Source: an uncultured Actinomyces sp. (GTDB lineage: Bacteria > Actinomycetota > Actinomycetes > Actinomycetales > Actinomycetaceae). From it: a stretch of DNA of 10,624 bases. Within the stretch, counting starts at the first letter, position 1, and every line of letters starts with the position of its first letter. This document shows, one piece after another, positions 1 through 6,250 of the stretch. The stretch covers positions 1 through 10,624 of the forward strand of contig CALHID010000226.1 of the NCBI GenBank assembly GCA_938030835.1. Direction: 5' to 3'. Below the pieces are notes generated by a model. It ran no database searches, was not told where the DNA came from, and saw only the letters and a program-made list of their open reading frames with translations. Position numbers and translations under genes: made by a program.

Positions 1-335
1 TAGGCATAGCCGGCTTCGAGAAGCTTTGCGGCGACATCGCGGTAGATGTCCATGCGCTCGCTCTGGCGGTACGGCGGGTGCGGTCCTCCCTTGCCGACAC
101 CTTCATCCCAATCCAGGCCCAGCCAACGCAGCGAATCAAGAATCTGATCGAAAGATTCCTGGGAATCGCGAGCAGCATCGGTGTCTTCAATACGGAAGAC
201 GAAGGTGCCTCCGGTATGGCGCGCGTATGCCCAGTTAAAGAGGCAGGTACGGACCATTCCCACGTGAGGAGTTCCAGTTGGCGAAGGGCAGAATCGGACG
301 CGAACATCGGCGCCACTTGCGGTAGTCACACTCAT
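1..335 (-). CDS. gltX: Glutamyl-tRNA synthetase, N-terminal part (partial at left edge)
   Basis: Charges tRNA-Glu with glutamate in the cytoplasm (class I aminoacyl-tRNA synthetase). Only the first 111 codons are in the window; the gene continues past base 1. Reading from ATG at 335, the catalytic Rossmann fold begins with VRFCPSPTGTPHVGM (residues 13-27), whose HVGM is the class I HIGH motif, followed by the family-typical FRIEDTD (47-53), a LRWLGLDWDEG segment and PPYRQSER. The start is supported by a purine-rich AGGGG just upstream and by the usual short N-terminus of the family. Whether it is discriminating or also charges tRNA-Gln cannot be told from this part. It is divergent from the C-S lyase gene; the 212 bases between them must hold both promoters. 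Confidence 0.95.
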   Translation of the reverse strand, partial: MSVTTASGADVRVRFCPSPTGTPHVGMVRTCLFNWAYARHTGGTFVFRIEDTDAARDSQESFDQILDSLRWLGLDWDEGVGKGGPHPPYRQSERMDIYRDVAAKLLEAGYA

Positions 336-530
336 AATCCCCTAGTTTAGCCCCCTTCTTATTAGCCCTGCGTCAATTCAATGGGTGTGCGAGGACTGAG
401 CAAGGCTTCTCCCCCATTGAGGGATTCGCGCGCTGTTACCTTCGCTCACACCATGACGGCGAATTCCGAATTATCACCGCTCCCCTTACACTGGGAGGTA
501 GCTCACACACTTTGCCTTTGAGGGCACGTT

Positions 531-539
531 TGGAAAGAA
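531..539 (+). promoter_or_regulatory. Ribosome binding site deciding the C-S lyase start
   Basis: GGAAAGAAG, eight bases before ATG 548. It supports that start over the TTG at 512. Confidence 0.6.
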
Positions 540-547
540 GTTTTCGC

Positions 548-1711
548 ATGGATTTTTGCAGCGCTGAGGAACTCCGTCGCATTGGTTCACTGAAGTGGAC
601 GGGAGTTAAGCCCGCGGACGGCAGCGATGTCTTGGGCGCCTGGGTTGCAGAGATGGATTTCGGTACCGCGCCTTGTGTCGAGGAGCGCATGACCCGCGCG
701 ATTCGCGAAGGTTTACTGGGCTACAACCCCCGTTGGCTTGCGCCGGAGGTTGCCCAAGCTACTGCGCAATTCCAGAAGAAGCGCTTCGGCTGGGATCTTG
801 AAGTTGATTCAATTCGCATGGCACCCGCTGTCCTTCCAGCATTGGAAGTGATGATCCAGTACATGGTGCGTCCCGGATCACCGGTTATCGTGCCGACTCC
901 CGCGTACATGCCATTCTTGACAATTCCTCCCGCACTGGGGCATCCGGTCATCGACGTGCCCTCGTTGCACGATGATGCATACCCGGGTGGGTGGACCCTT
1001 GACCTTGAGGGAATTAAGGCAGGTCTCGAGGCCGGGGCTGGCCTAGTAATTCTCTGCAATCCGTGGAACCCCGTGGGGCGCGTATTAACAGAGTCCGAGA
1101 TGCGAGCTTTACAGATGCTGGTGTCTCAGTACGACGCTTTGATCTTCGCGGATGAGATCCACTCCCCTCTGGTTTTGGATGGCCGAGGCTTTACCTCCTA
1201 TGCGCGACTGGGCGCAGAATTTGCAGCACATACGATCACCGCAACTGCGGCAACAAAGGGCTGGAATATTGCCGGGCTACCAAATGCTCAGGTCATCGTT
1301 CCCGATCAGGAATTGCGAACGCGTTGGGATCGTCTGTGCCAGGAGAAGCTCCCCCATTCAACCTCAACAATTGGCGCACTTGGGACGATCGAGGCCTACA
1401 CAAACGGTGATGACTGGCAGCACGAGGTCCTCTCCGTCATCGAAGGCAATATCCGCACCGTTAACGAGGCGCTGACCCCCACCGAGATCGACTTCCGTCC
1501 CCCGCAGGCAACCTACCTGACATGGTGGGGTTTCGAGGCCTACCCAGAGTTGGGCCCGAATCCTTCCAAGACTCTGCTCCAACGCGCGCACATCGCGACG
1601 AACGAAGGAATCACCCTGGGTGAGCGCTACTCGAAGTGGGTGCGTGTGAACTTGGCGTGTTCCCCGCAGGTTACTGAAGAATTGGTTTCTCGGGTTCTAG
1701 GCGTTCTTTAG
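548..1711 (+). CDS. MalY/PatB-type pyridoxal-phosphate C-S lyase (cystathionine beta-lyase-like aminotransferase)
   Basis: Fold-type I PLP enzyme of the MalY/PatB group, which cleave C-S bonds of cystathionine or cysteine S-conjugates to give a thiol, pyruvate and ammonia. In the 387-residue protein I see the N-terminal SLKW segment, AEMDF (the family's conserved V/A-x-DMDF-like stretch), the NPWNPVGRV substrate/PLP loop near residue 171, ADEIHSPL with the PLP-pyridine Asp near 202, and TAATKGWNIAGL with the Schiff-base Lys near 237. The length is normal for the family (about 390). I chose ATG at 548 because GGAAAGAAG lies eight bases upstream and homologues begin close to this point; an upstream in-frame TTG at 512, behind GGGAGG, would add 12 residues that do not look like the family. 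The gene is single, convergent with the PNP gene, with 28 bases between stops. The exact substrate (cystathionine or another thioether) is not deducible. Confidence 0.88.
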   Translation: MDFCSAEELRRIGSLKWTGVKPADGSDVLGAWVAEMDFGTAPCVEERMTRAIREGLLGYNPRWLAPEVAQATAQFQKKRFGWDLEVDSIRMAPAVLPALEVMIQYMVRPGSPVIVPTPAYMPFLTIPPALGHPVIDVPSLHDDAYPGGWTLDLEGIKAGLEAGAGLVILCNPWNPVGRVLTESEMRALQMLVSQYDALIFADEIHSPLVLDGRGFTSYARLGAEFAAHTITATAATKGWNIAGLPNAQVIVPDQELRTRWDRLCQEKLPHSTSTIGALGTIEAYTNGDDWQHEVLSVIEGNIRTVNEALTPTEIDFRPPQATYLTWWGFEAYPELGPNPSKTLLQRAHIATNEGITLGERYSKWVRVNLACSPQVTEELVSRVLGVL

Positions 1712-1739
1712 GCCTTTCCTCACAGCCTGCGCCAGTCGT

Positions 1740-2543
1740 TCACTCCGCATCCAGAGCGGCCTCGATACCGGCAACGATCGTTGTGGATGCCTTTCGCGCG
1801 GCCTCCACCACGTCTTGCGGGTCGGTTTGCGCCTGCGCGAAAGACAGGTCTGAGACAACTGACATACCGGCAACACGGACTCCCAGTGCGTGGGCGGTTA
1901 TTGCTTCAAGAACGGTCGACATCCCAACGCAATCAACGCCCAATTGTGCTAAGGCTCGACTTTCTGCACCTGTTTGATACTCAGGTCCACGAAGGAAGGC
2001 GTAGGTTCCCTCTCGACCACAGTGCTCACGCATCCTCTTGCTCATCTCACTGTCCCAAACCTGTGAGATGTCGACAAACAGGGGGCCATCAAATGGCGAG
2101 GAACCGCTGAGATTCATGTGATCTGTAATGACCATGACATCACCCAGAGACCAGTCACGCAGGCATCCGTTTGCATTGGTCACAATTGCGCGTTGGATAC
2201 CCGCGCACGCAGCGGCGCGGATCAGTGCGGTGACAGCAAGAGGCCCGTGTCCCTCGTACAGGTGAGTGCGTCCGGTCGCAACCAGAACGGGGCCGCATTC
2301 GCGCGTGTAGACACGAAGTTCATTGCGGTGTCCATCCGCAACCGGGGCACTCACACCAGGAAGTGACCCCAAAGGCTGCGAGGCCGATGGCGCTCCCCAC
2401 TGCTCATGAAGAGCATTCGCTAAGCCTGATCCCAAGACGACCAATGCGAAGGGAACTCCCCCGCAAAGGGCGCGAATCTGCTCCGCGGCGAGCGTGGCCT
2501 CGGGATCAAAAAGAACGGAAGAAAAACGGGGATCAGCTGTCAA
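1740..2543 (-). CDS. Trimeric-type purine nucleoside phosphorylase with adenine-type base-site residues
   Basis: Phosphorolysis of purine nucleosides to base and ribose-1-phosphate, cytoplasmic, purine salvage. The 267-residue protein matches the trimeric PNP/MTAP family: GSGLAN phosphate loop (38-43), GRTHLYEGHG (91-100) with the conserved His, VTNANG (121-126), GPEYQTGAESR (186-196) and VGMSTVLEA (206-214). Two residues are atypical of 6-oxopurine-specific PNPs: the Glu of the Y/F-E-T motif is Gln190 (codon 1976-1974) and the Asn of the T-N motif is Asp232 (codon 1850-1848). Against human PNP these are positions 201 and 243. The His that contacts the 5'-hydroxyl (human 257) aligns with Pro242. 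Engineered changes at the first two positions are known to turn human PNP toward adenosine, and the related methylthioadenosine phosphorylases have Asp at the second. I infer an adenine-nucleoside phosphorylase; adenosine, deoxyadenosine or methylthioadenosine all remain possible. It starts at TTG 2543, 19 bases after the permease stop, in one operon. Confidence 0.9.
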   Translation of the reverse strand: MTADPRFSSVLFDPEATLAAEQIRALCGGVPFALVVLGSGLANALHEQWGAPSASQPLGSLPGVSAPVADGHRNELRVYTRECGPVLVATGRTHLYEGHGPLAVTALIRAAACAGIQRAIVTNANGCLRDWSLGDVMVITDHMNLSGSSPFDGPLFVDISQVWDSEMSKRMREHCGREGTYAFLRGPEYQTGAESRALAQLGVDCVGMSTVLEAITAHALGVRVAGMSVVSDLSFAQAQTDPQDVVEAARKASTTIVAGIEAALDAE

Positions 2544-2549
2544 AGCACA

Positions 2550-2556
2550 CCTTCTT
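2550..2556 (-). promoter_or_regulatory. Ribosome binding site for the TTG-started PNP gene
   Basis: AAGAAGG on the minus strand, six bases before TTG 2543. An in-frame TGA lies just upstream of it, so no longer reading is possible and the TTG start is forced. Confidence 0.7.
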
Positions 2557-2562
2557 CAACTT

Positions 2563-4026
2563 TTAGCCGAGCGTATGGGAAGGCGTGGATTCCTGCGCAC
2601 GAACGCGACGCGCACTGGTCAGCCAATAACCGCAGAAGCCTACGAGAAGGGCAAGAAGGATTCCGATGTTGGAACCGGCCCAATCTCCCTCTCGACCTCC
2701 GAGCGGGCCAAGGAGATAGCCCTGCCACGCGAGCCACGAGGCATTTGCATTGACAACGAAGCCCCAGCCAACGAAGGAACCGACAGCCAGTGTGACGATT
2801 GCTCCCCAGTTAACGGAACCGTAGCGTCCCGCTGATGTGAAGAGTGAGGGCTCGTCGTAGTCCTGATGACGGAGCGCGATGTCAGCAAGCATGACGCCGC
2901 CCCAGGTGGCAATGACCACGCCAAGGGTTGTGAGGAAGGCAGTGAAAGGAGTGAGGAAAGAATCGGCGAAGAAGACAACGACGATCGTTCCGATGGTCAT
3001 GATGGTGCCGTCGATTGCGGTGGCTACAGGGCGGGTAACCGGGACGCCAGTTGCCAGAAGTGAGAGGCCAGAGGAATAGATATCCATAACGATTCCACCG
3101 ACTAGGCCAAGGATTGCAACGATCGCAAAGGGGATGAGGAACCAGGTCGGAAGAATTGTTGTCAGCGCGCCGATCGGGTCGTTGCCGATGGCTTCAGAGA
3201 GAGTGTCGTAGTTGGAACCGACCAGCAGCACACCGAAGATCACCAAGATAATGACGGGCAGCGCGGCACCTGCGGTCGTCCAACCAACGACCCCGGCGGT
3301 TGAGGTCTTGCGAGGAAGGTAGCGTGAATAGTCCGCTGCTGCGTTAATCCATCCGAAACCAAAACCAACCATGAGCATGCACATCGCACCCAGGAGCATT
3401 GCGAAGGGGGCCGCGGGACGTGCAGAAAGGACTGTGAAGTTGATTGTCGAGGCCGAGAGCAGAAGGTAGACGATCGTCAGGATTGCCGTCGCCCAGGTGA
3501 TCCACGTTTGGACCTTCATGATCGCTTCAAATCCGAGGATGCCCGCTCCTGCTGCAAGGACAACAACGACGACCAAGGCGATGATCTGTGCAAGCAGGTG
3601 GTTGCTAAAACCAAGCGCTCCCATGACGGTCGCGGTTGCCTGAACCGCCATGATGGCAAGGAAGGTCTCCCACCCAACAGTGAGGATCCAGGAGATTGCT
3701 GCGGAGATACGGTTTCCGTTATATCCGAATGCCGCGCGAGAGAGCACTAGGGTTGGTGCAGATCCTCGCTTGCCGGCGATAGCGATCAGTCCACACAGGA
3801 GGAATGAGAGTGCAACGCCAACAACGCTCACAAGGATCGCCTGCGTGAGTGAAAGGCCAAAGCCCAGCACCCACGAACCCCAGGAAATACCGAGGACAGA
3901 GATATTAGCGGCAAACCAAGGCATGAATAAGGACGATGGTGTGCCTTTTCTTTCAGATTCGGGGATCACATCTAGGCCGGCCATCTCGATGTTTAGACCA
4001 GACGAAACCTGAGTGGTCTCACTCAT
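2563..4026 (-). CDS. NCS1-family nucleobase:cation symporter (cytosine/purine permease-like)
   Basis: Inner-membrane importer of nucleobases or related heterocycles, driven by H+ or Na+. The 487-residue protein has about 12 hydrophobic segments and the family's marks: a cytoplasmic N-terminus with PESERKGTP, then SLFMPWFAANISVLGISWG in helix 1, SRAAFGYNGN after helix 2, and GFGWINAAADYSRYLPRKTS in the middle, where NCS1 proteins carry a conserved A-x-D-Y-S-R-Y. The last loop before the C-terminus is long (roughly residues 425-460). ATG 4026 is chosen because GAGGAG lies eight bases upstream; a TTG two codons earlier is too close to that site. It is the first gene of an operon with the PNP gene, suggesting that the substrate is a purine or purine-like compound, but NCS1 members also carry cytosine, allantoin, hydantoins and thiamine precursors, and sequence reading alone cannot choose. 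Confidence 0.9.
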   Translation of the reverse strand: MSETTQVSSGLNIEMAGLDVIPESERKGTPSSLFMPWFAANISVLGISWGSWVLGFGLSLTQAILVSVVGVALSFLLCGLIAIAGKRGSAPTLVLSRAAFGYNGNRISAAISWILTVGWETFLAIMAVQATATVMGALGFSNHLLAQIIALVVVVVLAAGAGILGFEAIMKVQTWITWATAILTIVYLLLSASTINFTVLSARPAAPFAMLLGAMCMLMVGFGFGWINAAADYSRYLPRKTSTAGVVGWTTAGAALPVIILVIFGVLLVGSNYDTLSEAIGNDPIGALTTILPTWFLIPFAIVAILGLVGGIVMDIYSSGLSLLATGVPVTRPVATAIDGTIMTIGTIVVVFFADSFLTPFTAFLTTLGVVIATWGGVMLADIALRHQDYDEPSLFTSAGRYGSVNWGAIVTLAVGSFVGWGFVVNANASWLAWQGYLLGPLGGREGDWAGSNIGILLALLVGFCGYWLTSARRVRAQESTPSHTLG

Positions 4027-4034
4027 GAACAATG

Positions 4035-4040
4035 CTCCTC
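4035..4040 (-). promoter_or_regulatory. Ribosome binding site for the NCS1 permease
   Basis: GAGGAG on the minus strand, eight bases before ATG 4026. The 226 bases up to the C2 stop should contain the operon promoter; I could not find a convincing -35/-10 pair. Confidence 0.65.
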
Positions 4041-4190
4041 TGCATTCGTCTTCCCGCAGTTCATGTGGCTCTCAATCCACACTATGAACTATAGGGAAAG
4101 CAAGCAGCCGAAGGGTAGGTGCTCACGAAACTAATTCGAGGGATTGCCCACACCTTCAAAGGAAGAGATGCTGCGGCGGCGTGAGAGAAA

Positions 4191-4220
4191 CGCTCACTGA
4201 AGTCCAACAGGAACCTCCAC
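4191..4220 (-). repeat. Relic of a toxin-tail/immunity-head junction
   Basis: This 30-base stretch matches 4782-4811 at 27 of 30 positions. There, the bases encode the last codons of the TNT-type toxin A2 and the ribosome binding site plus first codons of immunity gene C2. Here the same reading survives: minus-strand GTG GAG GTT CCT GTT GGA ends a toxin-like tail (VEVPVGLQ, stop), and TTG GAC TTC AGT GAG CGT begins an immunity-like head (LDFSERF), but neither reading continues into a recognisable body. I take it as the remains of another cassette between C2 and the permease gene. Confidence 0.7.
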
Positions 4221-4252
4221 ACGTAGAAAACTGTCCCGTCAATAAAGAAGCC

Positions 4253-4798
4253 CTATTCATCCTCCTCAGGCGTCCACTCACGATCAACCCACTGACTCAG
4301 GAGCGGACCAGCATCCGGACGCAAATAACACTCCAACACGTCTAGAGGCGAAAACTCAACAACATACGACAACGCCGAAAGAAGATCATCATTCCACGTC
4401 TTACATGAGAAAAATACACCTTCACTATTTCGTATACCCACAAACCCATGCCAAGGCTTTGAATCCACCGGAACCAACGACCATCCCGGACGCATAGACA
4501 AATTACAAACAAGACGAAGAGGCTGAAACCCCAGACTTTCACGAAGAGGATTCCCATAGTTCAAAGCTAAACAATGCCCCATCACATGCAAACTACTCGA
4601 CTGAAAAACCGGAGCACCTCGCTGATTACGCTCATACATATAAAACGAATAGATTCCGTCGCGAAGATCAGCAGCTTCAGGTTCGTCCGGTGGCCCAGGA
4701 GGACTAAAAACAAGGAAACCCTCTTTTTCCAAGTTACCGGTCGCCTTAAAACCCCAAGTAGCATAAATCACCTGACCAAGACGCTCACTAAAATCCAA
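4253..4798 (-). CDS. C2: immunity-type protein paired with TNT-type toxin A2 (Imm61-like)
   Basis: A 181-residue soluble protein without signal peptide or membrane segment. It is clearly a paralogue of C1 (6251-6784): shared WGxKxTG near the N-terminus, YSFYxxERxxRGAPxFQ, HCxxxNYGNPLR, GIRxxxGxFxxC and an almost identical end, SPLDVLECYLRPDAGPLLSQW. The layout (an ER-x-G segment, then a middle G-W/F strand, then a final SxxDLxxxYLxPxGxPL helix) resembles, from memory, the Imm61 immunity family of polymorphic toxin systems; this family name is tentative. It would neutralise the NAD+ glycohydrolase encoded just upstream by direct binding in the cytoplasm. Start TTG 4798 lies inside the last codons of A2 and is preceded at six bases by GGAGG, so translation is coupled. 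The DNA is AT-richer than the flanks (two 60-base rows inside it counted at 43 and 45% GC). No terminator is visible after it. Confidence 0.6.
   Translation of the reverse strand: MDFSERLGQVIYATWGFKATGNLEKEGFLVFSPPGPPDEPEAADLRDGIYSFYMYERNQRGAPVFQSSSLHVMGHCLALNYGNPLRESLGFQPLRLVCNLSMRPGWSLVPVDSKPWHGFVGIRNSEGVFFSCKTWNDDLLSALSYVVEFSPLDVLECYLRPDAGPLLSQWVDREWTPEEDE
4311..4339 (-). repeat. 29-base block identical to 6294-6322
   Basis: The C2 copy of the shared C-terminal block described at 6294-6322. Confidence 0.8.
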
Positions 4799-4811
4799 CA
4801 GGCACCTCCAC
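4782..4811 (-). repeat. A2/C2 toxin-tail/immunity-head junction, functional copy of the 4191-4220 relic
   Basis: Contains GGAGG (4805-4809), the TTG start of C2 (4796-4798) and the A2 stop (4788-4790). It matches 4191-4220 at 27 of 30 bases, and the C1 start region (about 6766-6795) keeps the GAGGTGCCTG core. Confidence 0.7.
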
Positions 4812-5107
4812 GCCTTTTAAAATGCCAGTTCTTATCAGTTCTGATACTCCGACCGGTTTCCCGAATTCATTAAGGATTCTCAATTGACGCACCCCACCGC
4901 ACTCGCTTTCCCACGATGCAGCAATCCCGTGCTCAATCTGCCAGCCCTCAGGCATATGGCCGGTAAAAACATACTGATAGTAGGGTCGATGCACTGAAGC
5001 AGGGGGAAGCCCCGTTTTTCAAAAGAGGTGACGCGACCGTCTTCAACAGCGCCAAGAAACTTTCCATTCGGACCTCCAACGTGGTCTGAACCAAAGCTCT
5101 CGTCCAT
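4788..5107 (-). pseudogene. A2: TNT-type (NAD+ glycohydrolase) toxin tip, broken by a one-base shift
   Basis: Two frames together give one TNT domain. From ATG 5107: DESFGSDHVGGPNGKFLG, then DGRVTSFEKRG; a one-base loss in the G or C run at 5002-5013 then shifts the reading, and the next frame continues PPASVHRPYYQYVF, WQIEHGIAASW, CGGVRQLRI and SELIRTGILKGVEVPVGF to the stop at 4788. With one base restored it reads about 106 residues and gives the TNT landmarks: G-K-F-L, F-E-x-R-x-L-P-P, P-Y-x-x-Y, C-G-G-x-x-Q and a final L-I-x-x-G-x-L. The tip begins right at the domain start, with an in-frame TAG four codons before the ATG, so no carrier domain is attached. The TNT catalytic His position is Tyr here, while the Gln after the Gly pair is kept. 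Followed by immunity gene C2, overlapping by ten bases. A sequencing error in the homopolymer would give the same picture. Confidence 0.7.
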
Positions 5108-5183
5108 GCTCCCACGCTACAACCACGCCCCTACAATCTCAAAATTCAAAAGACGGTCCAGAAAACCTTCACAAAACGGAAAA

Positions 5184-5218
5184 GCAGCCGGGCGAACTCA
5201 ACATGTCCACCCGGCTGC
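5184..5218 (-). terminator. Rho-independent terminator closing the C1-A1-B unit
   Basis: Inverted repeat GCAGCCGGG / CCCGGCTGC (5184-5192 with 5210-5218), extendable inward with wobble pairs to a loop of about seven bases. On the minus strand it is followed by TTTTCCGTTTT. It sits 22 bases after the stop of B and separates that unit from A2-C2. Confidence 0.8.
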
Positions 5219-5240
5219 CTCGGCCTCGAAAATCGAGAAA

Positions 5241-5765
5241 CTAACTACGGCGAACCCAGTTCCGCAGAATTCCACCATCTTCAGACATATATGCATCCAG
5301 CAATTTTTGGGAATCAACAGGTGCAATATGCGCAAACTCAGTGAGTTCTCGGTGGGTGGGGAACATTGTGCGGACGGTCAAAGGCAGGACTTTTCCGTCC
5401 AACTCAAGCCCTCCAACCCAAGGAAAGAACTGCGAATACACGTAAGGATGCGCAACGGGATCAGAATCAACCTGCGGAATGATGATCGGATCCCAACCTA
5501 GATAACTACGTGCGAACTCGCCCACGTGGATAATCGCGCCCTTTGCCGTCCAATCCTCGAAGGGAGAAGCAACGAAAGTCGAGCGATCCTCCCAACGCTC
5601 ACTGGGACCATACTTGTACAGCAAAGTGCCCCGATCATCATGTTCGGTCCACAAGTTATGCCAGCAGATCCCGCTATCCCACGTCAGTGCAATACCAGTG
5701 CCGCGATTCATCCAGAAAGCGCCAGAGGATTTAGCGAATTCGATCAGTTGACTGGTAGTACTCAT
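5241..5765 (-). CDS. B: diverged immunity-type protein coupled to TNT-like gene A1
   Basis: A 174-residue soluble protein, no signal peptide or membrane segment. It is distantly related to C1 and C2: the ending LLDAYMSEDGGILRNWV lines up with VLECYLRPDAGPLLSQWV, and ARSYLGWDPIIIP with the SLGFQPLRLV region of C2. The N-terminal part (LIEFAKSSGAFWMN, then GIALTWDSG) differs from the C genes. Its start ATG 5765 overlaps the stop of A1 in ATGA, and only a weak AAGGGA lies upstream, so it probably depends on re-initiation after A1. Size, position and coupling fit an immunity protein for the product of A1, by inference from the organisation of polymorphic toxin systems. Imm61-like is my best family guess, less sure than for C2. 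It is the last gene before the terminator at 5184-5218. Confidence 0.55.
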   Translation of the reverse strand: MSTTSQLIEFAKSSGAFWMNRGTGIALTWDSGICWHNLWTEHDDRGTLLYKYGPSERWEDRSTFVASPFEDWTAKGAIIHVGEFARSYLGWDPIIIPQVDSDPVAHPYVYSQFFPWVGGLELDGKVLPLTVRTMFPTHRELTEFAHIAPVDSQKLLDAYMSEDGGILRNWVRRS

Positions 5766-6202
5766 GACAGAGACCGTCCCTTCAAGATTCCCAGTTCAAC
5801 GCACTCGGCAACCGTGAGTAGCTCGCCGCCGTAGAAAAAACGCACCTCCCGCGCGCCGCCTTTCGCGCCGAAGTTCGGTGCAGTCACTCCGGTGACGATC
5901 AACGCATATTCGGGAAGCTTCGCAATCGTGTACGCGTAGTAGGGCGAGTGAACATCGGTGATTACCAGGCAGCGCTGCTGGAAAGAATAGGGCTTGCCGT
6001 TCGGGTCAACCTGCCACACGCGCGAAAGATAGGGGTAGCCGATCATATCGACCATGTCGCCGTACTTAGAGGTGTAGGCCTCCAAGCTGGCGAACTGCTC
6101 AATGCTGGAACGCAGCAGTGAAGAACTCACCTCTTCACTATCCATCAACCAACGCCAAGGACCCTGCGGTTCCTTAGGCTCTGGAGTCATCGTTGAATCC
6201 AT
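5762..6202 (-). CDS. A1: TNT-like domain protein with altered active-site residues
   Basis: A 146-residue protein whose C-terminal 90 or so residues follow the TNT (tuberculosis necrotizing toxin) domain: MIGYPY at the usual D-R-x-G point, DPNGKPYSFQQRC, SPYYAYTIAKLPE, TGVTAPNFGAKGG, AREVRFF, and LLTVAECVELGILKG. The first 55 residues (polar, with WRWLMDSEE and a predicted helix) are unlike a signal peptide or a secretion domain. It is homologous to A2 along GxPNGK/DPNGK, PYYxY and the final LGILKG. Known TNT enzymes use a His in the Y-H-x-Y motif and a Gln after the Gly-rich turn; here these are Tyr and Glu, and the Arg of D-R-x-G is Met, so NAD+ hydrolysis may be lost or changed. ATG 6202 is chosen because GGAAAGG lies eight bases upstream; the GTG at 6211 lies within that site. 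It overlaps B by ATGA and follows C1 by 48 bases. Confidence 0.6.
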   Translation of the reverse strand: MDSTMTPEPKEPQGPWRWLMDSEEVSSSLLRSSIEQFASLEAYTSKYGDMVDMIGYPYLSRVWQVDPNGKPYSFQQRCLVITDVHSPYYAYTIAKLPEYALIVTGVTAPNFGAKGGAREVRFFYGGELLTVAECVELGILKGRSLS

Positions 6203-6210
6203 GTATTTCA

Positions 6211-6217
6211 CCTTTCC
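6211..6217 (-). promoter_or_regulatory. Ribosome binding site deciding the A1 start
   Basis: GGAAAGG on the minus strand, eight bases before ATG 6202. It excludes the upstream GTG, which it overlaps. Confidence 0.6.
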
Positions 6218-6250
6218 GCGAGATGTTTCCCATCATATGCCACGAAAATG

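Noticed and set aside
378..420. Inverted repeat TCAATGGG / CCCATTGA in the gltX-C-S lyase intergenic region
   Set aside because: Only eight pairs around a 27-base loop, with no T tract and no match to a riboswitch I know. It may be an operator, but nothing supports this.
436..690. Minus-strand open frame opposite the C-S lyase start
   Set aside because: Lies mostly antisense to a clear enzyme gene and has no family resemblance.
4027..4252. Promoter for the NCS1-PNP operon (TATAGT near 4090)
   Set aside because: A -10-like TATAGT is visible on the minus strand, but no -35 at a proper distance, so I did not annotate it.
4574..4873. Plus-strand open frame opposite C2 and A2
   Set aside because: Shadow of the minus-strand genes; no ribosome binding site and no recognisable motif.
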